Positions 1-8,166 of a stretch of 33,569 nucleotides of DNA are shown piece by piece. The stretch is taken from positions 1 through 33,569 of the forward strand of contig CAMYVD010000018.1 of NCBI GenBank assembly GCA_947302205.1, read 5' to 3'. The notes under the pieces are model-generated. The model was not told where the DNA came from and made no database searches. It saw only the letters and a program-made list of their open reading frames with translations. How positions within the stretch are numbered: the stretch's first letter is position 1; every line of letters starts with the position of its first letter. This DNA is from an uncultured Bacteroidales bacterium (GTDB taxonomy: Bacteria; Bacteroidota; Bacteroidia; Bacteroidales; F082). Made by a program: the position numbers and the translations under genes.

Positions 1-1118
1 TGGCTGCCATCAACAATCCTAAGAAGACCGTCATCGTCAACACAGCTCCCGCTACGCGTGTGGCCCTCGGTGAAGAGTTCGGCATGCCTGCCGGCACCAT
101 CGTCACCGGTCAGATGGCCGCTGCCCTGCGTCGCCTCGGCTTCGACTATGTGTTCGACACCGACTTCACTGCCGACCTTACCATCATGGAAGAAGGCACT
201 GAGCTCCTCGGCCGTATCAAGAGATTCATGGAAGGTGACAAGTCAGTCCGTCTGCCTATCCTGACCTCATGCTGCCCAGGTTGGGTCAACTTCTTCGAGC
301 ACAACTTCCCCGATATGCTTGACGTTCCTTCAACCGCCAAGTCACCTATGCAGATGTTCGGCGCTGTCGCCAAGAACTACTGGGCTGAGAAGATGGGCAT
401 CAAGAGAGAAGACCTCGTCGTCGTCTCCATCATGCCTTGCTTGGCTAAGAAGTACGAAAGCAAGCGTAAGGAATTCTACAAGGACGGTAACCCGGATATC
501 GACTACGTGCTGACCACCCGCGAATTGGCTCGCTTGATCAAGCAGTTCAACCTCAACCTGAAGGATATGCCTTCAGAGGATTACGACGATCCGCTCGGCG
601 AATCCACAGGTGCTGCCGTCATCTTCGGTGCTACCGGCGGTGTGATCGAGGCTGCTACCCGTACCGCTTACGAAGTGTTCACTGGCAAACCGCTGCCTAA
701 GATCGACTTCACTGAACTCCGTGGTATGGAAGGCATCCGCGACGCTTGGGTTGATTTCAACGGCACTCCTATCCACATTGGTATCGCTCACGGTCTGAGC
801 AACGCCCGCACTCTTCTCGAAAGAGTCCGCGAAGGTAAGGAACAGTTCCACGCTATCGAGGTGATGGCTTGCCCCGGCGGTTGCGTCGGCGGCGCTGGTC
901 AGCCCTACCACCATGGCAATAGCGAGATTATCAAGAAGCGTACCGAAGCCATCTACCGCGAGGATGCTGGCAAACCGATCCGTAAGTCACACGAGAATCC
1001 TTCAATCATCAAGTTGTACAAGGAATATCTTGGTGAGCCTTGCGGCCATCTGTCACACGAACTGCTGCACACCCACTATTTCGACAAGTCGGAACATGTT
1101 GAGATCAGCGAGGATTAA
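1..1118 (+). CDS. hydA: [FeFe] hydrogenase catalytic subunit, C-terminal part (5' truncated by window edge)
   Basis: This is the H-cluster domain of an iron-only hydrogenase, which interconverts protons and H2 using electrons from ferredoxin and NAD(H). The reading frame is open from the first complete codon at position 3, so the N-terminal FeS domains lie outside the window. All three H-cluster signatures are visible: TSCCPGW at 264-284, MPCLAKKYE at 432-458 and the E-x-MAC-PGGC-x-GGxGQP signature at 858-905. The last has GGAGQP where many relatives have GGGGQP. HydC follows 31 nt downstream, which fits a trimeric, electron-bifurcating HydABC-type enzyme whose NuoF-like HydB should lie upstream. 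The GTG at 60 is internal and not a real start. The family is certain. Bifurcation is inferred from the neighbour. Confidence 0.95.
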   Translation, partial: AAINNPKKTVIVNTAPATRVALGEEFGMPAGTIVTGQMAAALRRLGFDYVFDTDFTADLTIMEEGTELLGRIKRFMEGDKSVRLPILTSCCPGWVNFFEHNFPDMLDVPSTAKSPMQMFGAVAKNYWAEKMGIKREDLVVVSIMPCLAKKYESKRKEFYKDGNPDIDYVLTTRELARLIKQFNLNLKDMPSEDYDDPLGESTGAAVIFGATGGVIEAATRTAYEVFTGKPLPKIDFTELRGMEGIRDAWVDFNGTPIHIGIAHGLSNARTLLERVREGKEQFHAIEVMACPGGCVGGAGQPYHHGNSEIIKKRTEAIYREDAGKPIRKSHENPSIIKLYKEYLGEPCGHLSHELLHTHYFDKSEHVEISED

Positions 1119-1149
1119 TAACCAGTAAATAATAGAAAGGAAATATACT

Positions 1150-1626
1150 ATGGCAGTTATTAAATTATCAGAATCGAAGATCAACTTCATCAAGGACGTC
1201 TGCAAGTCGTTCGGCAACAAGCCGGGTGAGGTCATCAATGTGCTGCACAAGGTTCAGGGCGAGTATGGCTATCTGCCTGCTGAGGTCCAGGAGCTGGTGG
1301 CTAAGGAACTGGGCATCCCGGTTTCGAGAGTCTACGGCATCGTTTCGTTCTATTCCTTCTTCACCATGACGCCTAAAGGCGAGCACCCAATCAGCGTTTG
1401 CTTGGGTACCGCTTGCTATGTGCGTGGCGCCGAGAAGGTGTTGGACGAGCTGAAGCGTCAGCTGGGCATTGGCGTTGGCGAGGTGACTCCCGATGGCAAG
1501 TTCTCACTGAATTGCCTCCGCTGCGTCGGCGCTTGCGGTCTTGCTCCTGTCATCGAAGTCGGTGAAAAGGTGTACGGCCGTATGACTCCTGACCGCGTGA
1601 AGGACGTTTTGGCAGAGTACAAATAA
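1150..1626 (+). CDS. hydC: NuoE-like [2Fe-2S] hydrogenase subunit
   Basis: A 158-residue thioredoxin-fold ferredoxin of the NuoE/HndA/HydC family, the small diaphorase-side subunit that passes electrons between the NuoF-like flavoprotein and the hydrogenase. The expected [2Fe-2S] ligands are C84-x4-C89 and C125-x3-C129, with an additional C122. The length is normal for the family. The start ATG at 1150 is preceded by an AGGAAA-like ribosome site about 10 nt upstream. It lies 31 nt after hydA and is followed by a strong hairpin terminator, so it is the last gene of the operon. NuoE of a respiratory complex I is unlikely because the partner gene is an [FeFe] hydrogenase. Confidence 0.92.
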   Translation: MAVIKLSESKINFIKDVCKSFGNKPGEVINVLHKVQGEYGYLPAEVQELVAKELGIPVSRVYGIVSFYSFFTMTPKGEHPISVCLGTACYVRGAEKVLDELKRQLGIGVGEVTPDGKFSLNCLRCVGACGLAPVIEVGEKVYGRMTPDRVKDVLAEYK

Positions 1627-1649
1627 TCCACCTATTACAATACGTATTA

Positions 1650-1687
1650 AAAATGGGATGGTCGAAAGACCATCCCATTTTGTTTTA
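1650..1687. terminator. Strong hairpin terminator between convergent operons
   Basis: A perfect 14-bp stem (arms 1650-1663 and 1668-1681) closes on a GAAA tetraloop and is followed by TGTTTT on the plus strand. On the minus strand the arm is followed by a run rich in A and T. It sits between the stop of hydC (1626) and the stop of the convergent TlpA-like gene (1707), so it may serve both operons. Confidence 0.88.
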
Positions 1688-1706
1688 CATAATTTTTAAA
1701 GATCTG

Positions 1707-2801
1707 TTATTGCAGCAATTCAGCAAGTTTTGCTTCGAGTTCCTCGCCACGGAGGCCTTTGGCGATCATCACGCCATTGGCGTCGAAGAGGAAGTTGGAG
1801 GGGATGTACATCACCATATAATTCATGGCGACGCTGTTGTCGGCATCGCGAACCTGAGTCCAGGTGAGGCCGTCGGCTTCAACAGCCTTGAGCCATGCAG
1901 CCTCATCGCGATCAACGCTGATGCCGATGATCTCCAAACCAGCAGCGTGGTATTTCTCGTAGGCGGCCTTCACATGGGGGTTCTCCATACGGCAGGGACC
2001 GCACCATGATGCCCAGAAGTCAACCAAAGTCACCTTATTATTATTAATGACCTGAGCGAGGTTGACGTCGGTGCCGTCGGCAGTCTGCAGCGTGAAGTCG
2101 ATGAAGGGCTGTCCAACCTCAACACGGCTGTACTTGTCGATATACTCCTTGATTCGTTTGCTGTACATCGATTCATTGGTGAAGCCTTCATACAGCTCTT
2201 TCACTGTTTCGAGATCAAAGTCCATCTTCGCCTCGTTGAGCATGTAGTGGCCAATGTAGTTGTCGGAGTTGTCGCGGATGAAATTCTTTTGATCTTCATA
2301 GTAGGCTTCAACGAGTGGGTCGATTTGGGCGTCGATTTCAGCAGCTCTCACGGTGTCGTCAACTTCGTAAGCAGCCCCCATCTCATCATAAAGGGCCATG
2401 ATCGGTTCTCCGAATTCGGTGAGGCTACGCTTTTGGTATTCGGTGAGGATGTCCATGGAAGGGCAGCCCTTCACCTCCCAACGCTCCAATTCTTGGAGGT
2501 TACCGGTAATGGTGGTGTTTTGGTTTTCAGTGAAGAATGTGAAGATGCCGCAGTTGGCAGCAGGATCGAATTTAAGGATGTAGCAAGTCTGTGGGTCGTC
2601 GAAATCAGCCTTCAGAACAACTTGGTTGTTCTTGAAAGCAACACTGTCGATGAATTGGTGAATGCCTTCCACGTCCTTGAAGAAATAGACGGTGTGATTG
2701 TCGGAGTTTTCAAGGTTGACTGTCACCTTGAATTGCTCCGTTTTGTTGCAGCCGCTGAAGATGAGCGTAGCTGCGATGAGAGTGAAGAGAAGTTTTTTCA
2801 T
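1707..2801 (-). CDS. TlpA/ResA-like thioredoxin lipoprotein with DUF4369-like N-terminal domain
   Basis: A 364-residue periplasm-facing thiol-disulfide protein. The chosen ATG at 2801 begins a lipoprotein signal peptide (MKKLLFTLIAATLIFSGC, lipidated C18). A longer in-frame reading would bury this signal. Residues about 22-105 resemble DUF4369, a helical linker follows, and residues about 228-364 form an AhpC/TSA/TlpA domain with the redox motif WCGPC (C267, C270). This domain order is common in Bacteroidales. The gene starts 16 nt after the fprA stop, so it is probably the last gene of the rubredoxin-flavodiiron operon. Its substrate is unknown; a role in thiol homeostasis under oxidative stress is inference. 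Confidence 0.88.
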   Translation of the reverse strand: MKKLLFTLIAATLIFSGCNKTEQFKVTVNLENSDNHTVYFFKDVEGIHQFIDSVAFKNNQVVLKADFDDPQTCYILKFDPAANCGIFTFFTENQNTTITGNLQELERWEVKGCPSMDILTEYQKRSLTEFGEPIMALYDEMGAAYEVDDTVRAAEIDAQIDPLVEAYYEDQKNFIRDNSDNYIGHYMLNEAKMDFDLETVKELYEGFTNESMYSKRIKEYIDKYSRVEVGQPFIDFTLQTADGTDVNLAQVINNNKVTLVDFWASWCGPCRMENPHVKAAYEKYHAAGLEIIGISVDRDEAAWLKAVEADGLTWTQVRDADNSVAMNYMVMYIPSNFLFDANGVMIAKGLRGEELEAKLAELLQ

Positions 2802-2817
2802 TTTGATTTTGATTGGT

Positions 2818-4011
2818 TTATGAAAGTTTGATGGTTTCTGCAACGGTTTTGCCGAGATTATAGAGCTTGTCCCAGTCTTCTTCACGAATAGGGGCTCCTT
2901 TCACTTCGACACTGTCGGCAACGAGATTCCACAGGCCTTCCTCGGCATATTTGGCGAGGGTCTTCACGCCGCCGCCGCTCCAGCTCATGCCGCCGAAGAG
3001 GCCGTAGCACTTGTTTTTAGGCTTGAACTCGTTGATTTCATGGGTCAGGAGGTTCATGTTGGGGAACATGTTGGCATAATGGGCGCAGGCACCGATGATC
3101 ACGCCTTTGTACTTCCAGATGTCGCTCAGGATAAAGCTGATTTCAGTCTTGGCCACATCATAGACCTTGACTTCCTTAATGCCTGCTTCCGCAGCGCCAC
3201 GAGCCACGATGTCGGCCATCACGCCAGTGTTGCCGTGCATGGATCCGTACACGATGACGATGCCTTCTTCGCCTTCGTTCTTGCTCCATTGAGTGTATTT
3301 GCCAATCACCCAAGCCGGGTTCGAACGCCATACCAGGCCATGCGACGGGGCGATCATCTTGATGTCGAGCGGACCGAGTTTCTCGATGGCTTTCAAGGCT
3401 TGCATGGCCATCTTGCCAACGATGTTGGCATAATAGCGGCGCATGTCATCCTCGTAGCATGCCAAATTGACCTGATCGTCGAAGATGCCGCCATTCAAGG
3501 CACCAAAACCACCGAAGGTGTCGTTGCTGAACAGGATGCCTTTGCTTTGTTCATAGGTCACCATGGACTCGGGCCAGTGGACCATAGGCACCATAAAGAA
3601 CTGAAGGGTATGGGTTCCTAGGCTCAAAGTCTCGCCTTCGGCAACGGTCTTTTTGTTTGCAATAGGGCCGTAGAAGGATTCCAGTGGGGCGAAGGTCTTG
3701 GCATTGCCAACCATTTGCACGTCGGGATACTCACGAAGCACGGCGGCAATGGTGCTGCTGTGGTCCGGCTCGTCATGATTAATAATAAGGTAATCCACCT
3801 TGCGGTCGCCCAGCACCGACTTTACCTTGAAGAGGTATTCCTCCAGGAAGTTGGCTTCAACGGGGTCGATCAAGGCAACCTTCTCGTCAACGATGAGATA
3901 GGAGTTATAGGAAACGCCGTTGGGCAGTTCCATGTGGTTTTCAAACTTGTCGGTGCGACGGTCGTTGACACCGACGTAATAGATGTTATCGGTAAGATTA
4001 ATCTGATTCAT
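2818..4011 (-). CDS. fprA: A-type flavoprotein (flavodiiron O2/NO reductase)
   Basis: A 397-residue cytoplasmic flavodiiron protein, reducing O2 to water and/or NO to N2O with electrons from rubredoxin. The N-terminal metallo-beta-lactamase-like domain (about 1-245) carries the diiron ligands H79-x-E81-x-D83-H84, H145, D164 and H224. The C-terminal flavodoxin domain (about 250-397) has the FMN phosphate loop near residues 254-262 (YGSMHGNTG). The ATG at 4011 (MNQINLTDN) was preferred to an in-frame codon 10 residues upstream because it matches the usual N-terminus and spacing. The Hrb-like gene ends 33 nt upstream and the TlpA gene begins 16 nt downstream. Preference for O2 or NO cannot be read from the sequence. 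Confidence 0.95.
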   Translation of the reverse strand: MNQINLTDNIYYVGVNDRRTDKFENHMELPNGVSYNSYLIVDEKVALIDPVEANFLEEYLFKVKSVLGDRKVDYLIINHDEPDHSSTIAAVLREYPDVQMVGNAKTFAPLESFYGPIANKKTVAEGETLSLGTHTLQFFMVPMVHWPESMVTYEQSKGILFSNDTFGGFGALNGGIFDDQVNLACYEDDMRRYYANIVGKMAMQALKAIEKLGPLDIKMIAPSHGLVWRSNPAWVIGKYTQWSKNEGEEGIVIVYGSMHGNTGVMADIVARGAAEAGIKEVKVYDVAKTEISFILSDIWKYKGVIIGACAHYANMFPNMNLLTHEINEFKPKNKCYGLFGGMSWSGGGVKTLAKYAEEGLWNLVADSVEVKGAPIREEDWDKLYNLGKTVAETIKLS

Positions 4012-4044
4012 ATTTGATGATAAAATTTGGGGTTGGGCCATCCT

Positions 4045-4668
4045 TCACATGATTTCTTCAAAATCTTCAACGCCATGTTTGCACAGCGGACACACGAAAT
4101 CTTCGGGGAGGGAGTCGCCTTCGTAGACGTAGCCGCAAACCTTGCATTCCCAGCGGCGTTTGCCTTCTTTGGGTTTCTCGGCTTGGGGCTGTGGCTGGGG
4201 TTTGATGTTTTTCTGGTAATAGTCGTAGGTGACCGAAGGCTTGTCGGAAAGCACCTGGGCGTCGAGCACGTCGGCGATGAACATGGTGTGGGTGCCGAAA
4301 TCGATGCTCTTGTTGACACGACAGGCAAGGTAGGCATTAGTGTACTTCGGGATGTAGAGCACATGGTTCACGGCACGGTGTTCAGCCTCGCAACCGGCGA
4401 ATTTGTTCACTTTTCGGCCGGATTGGAAACCGAAGTGCTCAAAGACCCTCATCGGCGTTTCAGTGGTCAGCATTGACACATTGAACACGCACGAGTCCTT
4501 GATGAGCTCGTGCGTGTAGTTGCCCTTGTTGACCGTTACGGCAATCTGCAATGGGTTGCTGGTGACTTGAGTCACCGTGTTCACGATGCAGCCGTTGTCG
4601 ATGTTGTCGTAATTGGTGGTCAGGACGTATAGCCCGTAACCAATGTTGAACAAGGCTTTGGTATCCAT
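4045..4668 (-). CDS. Flavin reductase-rubredoxin fusion (high-molecular-weight rubredoxin type)
   Basis: A 207-residue fusion. Residues 1 to about 150 form an FMN-binding split-barrel flavin reductase domain. A PQPQPQ-type linker follows (about 157-168). A short rubredoxin domain (about 172-207) has iron ligands C175, C178, C193 and C196. Similar proteins (Hrb of acetogens) pass electrons from NAD(P)H to a flavodiiron protein, and fprA follows here. The rubredoxin domain is shorter than free rubredoxin, like the tail of rubrerythrin. The start is fixed by a one-base TAATG overlap with the rubredoxin gene at 4668. The architecture is clear; the electron donor is inferred. Confidence 0.9.
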   Translation of the reverse strand: MDTKALFNIGYGLYVLTTNYDNIDNGCIVNTVTQVTSNPLQIAVTVNKGNYTHELIKDSCVFNVSMLTTETPMRVFEHFGFQSGRKVNKFAGCEAEHRAVNHVLYIPKYTNAYLACRVNKSIDFGTHTMFIADVLDAQVLSDKPSVTYDYYQKNIKPQPQPQAEKPKEGKRRWECKVCGYVYEGDSLPEDFVCPLCKHGVEDFEEIM

Positions 4669-4829
4669 TATTCCATCACTGAGAAACTGTCCTTGCCGAT
4701 GCCGCAAAGTGGGCAGCTCCAGCTGTCGGGGATTTCTTCAAAGGGAGTTCCAGGAGCGATGCCGCTATCGGGATCGCCTTTTGCTGGGTCGTAGATGTAA
4801 CCGCAGACGTCGCAAACGTACTTTTTCAT
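4668..4829 (-). CDS. Rubredoxin (53 residues)
   Basis: A small one-iron electron carrier found by translating the minus strand directly; it is too short for ordinary ORF cut-offs. The protein begins [15 protein letters not shown] and has ligands C6-x2-C9-GY and C39-P-L-C42-G. It also has the typical Asp/Pro-rich middle and the DSWSCPLC stretch of classical rubredoxins. It shares one base with the Hrb-like gene (stop TAA and start ATG overlap), so the two are translationally coupled. As first gene of the operon it is the natural electron donor for FprA. Confidence 0.93.
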   Translation of the reverse strand: MKKYVCDVCGYIYDPAKGDPDSGIAPGTPFEEIPDSWSCPLCGIGKDSFSVME

Positions 4830-4874
4830 AGTTTGTAGTTATTTAAGTTAGAAGTTGTTCGGTTAAAAACTTCG

Positions 4875-4905
4875 TAAAAATACGGATTTTTTTCGGAATA
4901 ACAAG
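4875..4905 (-). promoter_or_regulatory. Candidate promoter of the rubredoxin-fprA operon
   Basis: On the minus strand, TATTTTTA (4882-4875) approximates the Bacteroidota -7 element TAnnTTTG. CTTG (4905-4902) lies 19 nt upstream, where a -33 TTTG element is expected. The predicted transcript would have a leader of roughly 40 nt before the ATG at 4829. It lies beside the plus-strand element at 4913-4920, giving back-to-back promoters. Confidence 0.4.
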
Positions 4906-4912
4906 AAAAATT

Positions 4913-4920
4913 TAACTTTG
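4913..4920 (+). promoter_or_regulatory. -7 promoter element of the exonuclease gene
   Basis: TAACTTTG is an exact match to TAnnTTTG, 22 nt before the ATG at 4943. No clear TTTG is visible at -33; a T-rich run occupies that position. Confidence 0.55.
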
Positions 4921-4942
4921 CAGGAGCAAAACGCAGATCGAG

Positions 4943-5527
4943 ATGACAGAGATGAACCCTGATAAGCCACGGCGACGTTGGCATAGGAAGGAAGCGAAAC
5001 CCAAAGAAAAGCCTGTATATTTTCCTGAAAATCATTTGAATGATTTTGTGGCTATTGACTTTGAGGCGGCCAACGCCGCTTTCACCAGCGCCTGCAGCAT
5101 GGGTTTGGTGATTGTTCGTGACAATGAAATCGTGGAGCGTTATTATGGCTTGATGAAGCCGGTTCCGAACCATTACGACTGGTATAACTCAAAGGTCCAC
5201 GGCATCAAGAAAGCAGATACTGAAAAGGCTCCGACGTTTCCTTATCTCTGGGATCAGGTGAAGGATAGGGTGGAGGGGCTGCCCTTTGTGGCGCACGGCA
5301 TGCTTTTCGACCAACATGTGCTACGTGCCTTGCACGAGTATTACAAGATACCTTATCCGAATTACAAGTTTTACTGTACCCACGAGGGCTCAAAAAAGTA
5401 TCTTCCCGACCTTGAAAACCACAAGCTGCACACGGTCTCAAAATACTTTGGTTATGAGATGAAGCACCATCATAACGCCTTGGACGATGCGGAGGCTTGC
5501 GCTGTCATTGCCATGAATATCTTTTAA
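4943..5527 (+). CDS. DEDDh 3'-5' exonuclease (DnaQ / Pol III epsilon-like)
   Basis: A 194-residue exonuclease-fold protein. The four acidic residues and the histidine of the DEDDh class are present: D39-F-E41 (motif I), D123 (motif II) and H177-x4-D182 (motif III). Residues 1-33 are a basic, proline-rich leader outside the fold. The length suits a stand-alone epsilon-like exonuclease and no polymerase or GIY-YIG domain is attached. The first ATG (4943) is 22 nt downstream of a -7 element; ATG 4952 is an alternative. It stands alone between a divergent operon and the nfn promoter. It could act in repair, proofreading or RNA trimming; the sequence does not decide. Confidence 0.85.
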   Translation: MTEMNPDKPRRRWHRKEAKPKEKPVYFPENHLNDFVAIDFEAANAAFTSACSMGLVIVRDNEIVERYYGLMKPVPNHYDWYNSKVHGIKKADTEKAPTFPYLWDQVKDRVEGLPFVAHGMLFDQHVLRALHEYYKIPYPNYKFYCTHEGSKKYLPDLENHKLHTVSKYFGYEMKHHHNALDDAEACAVIAMNIF

Positions 5528-5534
5528 GATTTCT

Positions 5535-5566
5535 TTTGGAATACAAAGAAATACTTCTTATCTTTG
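5535..5566 (+). promoter_or_regulatory. Promoter of the nfn fusion gene
   Basis: TTTG at 5535-5538 and TATCTTTG at 5559-5566 are separated by 20 nt, a good match to the Bacteroidota -33/-7 pair. The expected start of transcription is about 15 nt before the ATG at 5588. Confidence 0.7.
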
Positions 5567-5587
5567 CCCCAACTTAACCTTATTGTC

Positions 5588-7855
5588 ATGTTTGAAATTG
5601 TACAAAAGAAAGAATTTGCGGCGGAAACCTACCTGATGGACGTTTACGCCCCAAGAATTGCCCATTCAGCTTTACCAGGCCAGTTCCTGATCATTAAAAT
5701 GGAAGAAAACTCAGAGCGTATTCCTCTGACTATTAGTGATTATCAGCGTGTTAAGGGCACGGTAACCATCGTTTTTAAAGCTATTGGTGAATCCACCAAG
5801 AAGATGGCTCAATACAAAGTGGGCGACAGCTTCCACGATGTGGTGGGTCCCCTTGGCAAGCCTTCAGAGTTCGCTACCATGACGGCTGAAGAGCTTCGCA
5901 AGCGTTCTTTTGTGTTCATCGGCGGCGGCGTGGGTATCGCTCCTATCTTCCCGCAGGTGAAGTGGTTGTATGAACATGGCGCAGTGGCTGACTGTATCAT
6001 CGGCGCCCGTACCAAGGACCTCCTTATTTATGAAAAGGAACTCTCCGAGTATTGCCATCTGTATGTGACCTCCGATGACGGCTCCACCGGCCGTAAGGGT
6101 CTGGTGACTGACGTGTTGCGCCAACTGGTGGCCAGCGGCAGGATCTATGACGAGGCAGTGGCAATCGGCCCGATGATCATGATGAAGTTCGTCACCAAGA
6201 CGTGTGAGGAGTTGGGCATTCGTTGTACCATCTCGCTCAACTCAATCATGGTTGACGGTACAGGTATGTGCGGCGCTTGCCGTGTGAGCATCGCTGGCAA
6301 GACCAAGTTCACATGTATCGATGGACCTGAGTTCTTAGGCAAGGATGTTGACTTCGACGAGGCCATGAAACGTCAGGCCATGTACAACAATGTGGAGACC
6401 CGTAAGCAGCTTGTGGCCGAAGAGAAGGCCGAGGGACATCAGTGCCATATCGGCGGCATTTCTGAGGAAAGCTTTGACAAAAAACATAGAATTCCTGTTC
6501 CGGAACAGAAACCGGAGATCCGTGCACATAACTTTGATGAAGTGTGCTTGGGCTATTCAGCCGACATGGCTATCATGGAAGCTCAGCGCTGCTTGAACTG
6601 TAAAGACCCGCAGTGCGTGAAGCATTGCCCAGTCAACGTCAACATTCCGGGCTTCATCGCCCGTGTGGCCAAAGGTGACTTCGAAGGTGCTGCTGGTGTT
6701 ATCAGCTGCGACTCCGCATTGCCGGCTGTTTGCGGTCGTGTGTGCCCACAGGAGACTCAGTGTGAGGGTAGCTGCATCATGGGCAAGAAGTTTGAACCCA
6801 TTGCCATTGGTAAGCTGGAACGCTTTGTAGGTGACTATGCCATTGAGCATGACCTGCATTTCAACAGCCAAAGCATCCCGAATGGCCATAAGGTGGCCAT
6901 CATCGGTTCCGGTCCTTCGGGCCTGACTTGCGCCAAGGACCTGCTTTCCATGGGCTATGACGTCACCATCTTCGAGGCATTGCATGAACTCGGTGGTGTG
7001 TTGATGTACGGTATCCCCTCGTTCCGTCTGCCGAAGGAAAGCGTCGTGAAGAAAGAAGTGGAAAGCGTCCGTCGCTTGGGTGCCAAGTTCGAGAAGGACG
7101 TGGTCATCGGCCGTACCATCACCATCGATGAGTTGATGCACCGTGAGGGCTTCGAAGCTGTGTTCGTAGGCTCAGGCGCAGGCTTCCCGATGATGCTCAA
7201 CGTGCCGGGTGAGAACCTCTGCGGCGTGGTTTCAGCCAATGAGTTCCTGACCCGTAACAACTTGCTATTTGCTTATAAGGAAGGATTCGAGACCCCGAAC
7301 TTCGTGGGTAAGAGAGTCGCTGTCGTAGGCGGTGGCAATGTGGCTATGGATGCCGCTCGTACCGCATTGCGTCTGGGCTCAGAAGTACATATCGTTTATC
7401 GCCGTTCCGAGGCCGAGCTTCCTGCCCGTGTGGAGGAGGTGCATCACGCCAAGGAAGAGGGCGTGCAGTTTGACCTGCTCACCGCTCCTGTGGAGGTGTT
7501 GGGCGATGAAAACGGCTGGGTGAAAGGCTTCAAGTGCGTGAAGTGCGAACTGGGCGAGCCCGATGCCTCTGGCCGTCGCAGCCCTGTCCCGGTGGAAGGC
7601 TCCGAGTTCATCCTGGATGTCGACATGATCATCATGGCATTGGGTACCTCGCCGAACCCATTGATTGGTAGCACCACACGTAACCTCGACCTCAACCGTA
7701 AGGGTTGCATCGTGGCTGACGAAGTGGGAGCCACTTCACGTCCAGGCATCTTCGCTGGTGGTGACGCCGTCAGTGGTGCAGCTACCGTGATTCTCGCCAT
7801 GGGCGCTGGCAAGAAAGCCGCTAAGGCCATTGACGAGTATATCAAAAGCCTTTAA
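5588..7855 (+). CDS. NfnS-NfnL fusion: ferredoxin-dependent NADH:NADP+ oxidoreductase
   Basis: A 755-residue single chain joining what are usually two subunits. Residues 1 to about 280 are a ferredoxin-NADP reductase-like module with a [2Fe-2S] site D223-x4-C228-x2-C231-x11-C243. The Asp in place of the first Cys is characteristic of NfnS rather than PyrK. Residues about 310-755 are GltD-like: [4Fe-4S] cysteines C335, C338, C343, C347 and C382, C386, C392, C396, then an FAD motif IIGSGPSG (438-445) and an NADP motif VVGGGNVAMDA. The reaction is reversible flavin-based bifurcation among NADH, NADPH and ferredoxin. ATG 5588 fits the promoter; the upstream TTG at 5564 lies inside the -7 element. 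Automatic annotation often calls this PyrK-glutamate synthase. It ends in a 4-nt convergent overlap. Confidence 0.88.
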   Translation: MFEIVQKKEFAAETYLMDVYAPRIAHSALPGQFLIIKMEENSERIPLTISDYQRVKGTVTIVFKAIGESTKKMAQYKVGDSFHDVVGPLGKPSEFATMTAEELRKRSFVFIGGGVGIAPIFPQVKWLYEHGAVADCIIGARTKDLLIYEKELSEYCHLYVTSDDGSTGRKGLVTDVLRQLVASGRIYDEAVAIGPMIMMKFVTKTCEELGIRCTISLNSIMVDGTGMCGACRVSIAGKTKFTCIDGPEFLGKDVDFDEAMKRQAMYNNVETRKQLVAEEKAEGHQCHIGGISEESFDKKHRIPVPEQKPEIRAHNFDEVCLGYSADMAIMEAQRCLNCKDPQCVKHCPVNVNIPGFIARVAKGDFEGAAGVISCDSALPAVCGRVCPQETQCEGSCIMGKKFEPIAIGKLERFVGDYAIEHDLHFNSQSIPNGHKVAIIGSGPSGLTCAKDLLSMGYDVTIFEALHELGGVLMYGIPSFRLPKESVVKKEVESVRRLGAKFEKDVVIGRTITIDELMHREGFEAVFVGSGAGFPMMLNVPGENLCGVVSANEFLTRNNLLFAYKEGFETPNFVGKRVAVVGGGNVAMDAARTALRLGSEVHIVYRRSEAELPARVEEVHHAKEEGVQFDLLTAPVEVLGDENGWVKGFKCVKCELGEPDASGRRSPVPVEGSEFILDVDMIIMALGTSPNPLIGSTTRNLDLNRKGCIVADEVGATSRPGIFAGGDAVSGAATVILAMGAGKKAAKAIDEYIKSL

Positions 7856-8151
7856 TTTTTGATTTCCACATAGAACACCGTCGGGTCGTCCTCTTCGCAG
7901 AACGACTCGTCGGTGTAATATTGTCCCGGCTTGTTGTCGTCGGTGAAGAGTTTCAGCACCACTTTCTTGAAAGGAATGGGTTTCCCTTCGGCGCTATAGC
8001 GCTCGATATCTTGTTTGGTGAGTCCTTCCATCTCCATCATCTTGAGCATCATAGCCAAGTCGAGGTTCACGTTGAGCAGTTCCTGCTTCCACTCAATGCT
8101 GATCACAGCAGTGGTGTATAACTTGAAATTCTTTACTTCAACAGCTTTCAT
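7852..8151 (-). CDS. Unrecognised small cytoplasmic protein (99 residues)
   Basis: I do not recognise a family. The protein is acidic, has no signal peptide or membrane segment, and alternates strand-like and helix-like stretches, with a Met-rich helix around residues 34-42. Coding is supported by a clean frame with ordinary codon use, an exact -7 element upstream (8178-8185), and an arrangement in which its stop codon shares TTAA with the stop of the convergent nfn gene. It is divergent from the MORN-repeat gene. Confidence 0.72.
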   Translation of the reverse strand: MKAVEVKNFKLYTTAVISIEWKQELLNVNLDLAMMLKMMEMEGLTKQDIERYSAEGKPIPFKKVVLKLFTDDNKPGQYYTDESFCEEDDPTVFYVEIKN

Positions 8152-8166
8152 GTCTGGTAATTTTTG

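Noticed and set aside
2247-2831. Long plus-strand open frame opposite the TlpA-like gene
   Set aside because: It is the antisense shadow of a gene with clear lipobox, DUF4369-like and CGPC features. Its own translation has no recognisable domain and no promoter or ribosome site.
3040-3621. Plus-strand open frame opposite fprA
   Set aside because: fprA on the other strand has all diiron and FMN motifs; the open frame follows from its codon bias.
5588-6440. Reading the N-terminal half of the fusion as PyrK (dihydroorotate dehydrogenase electron transfer subunit)
   Set aside because: The first [2Fe-2S] ligand position is Asp, the C-terminal half is GltD/NfnL-like, and no pyrD or other pyrimidine gene is nearby.
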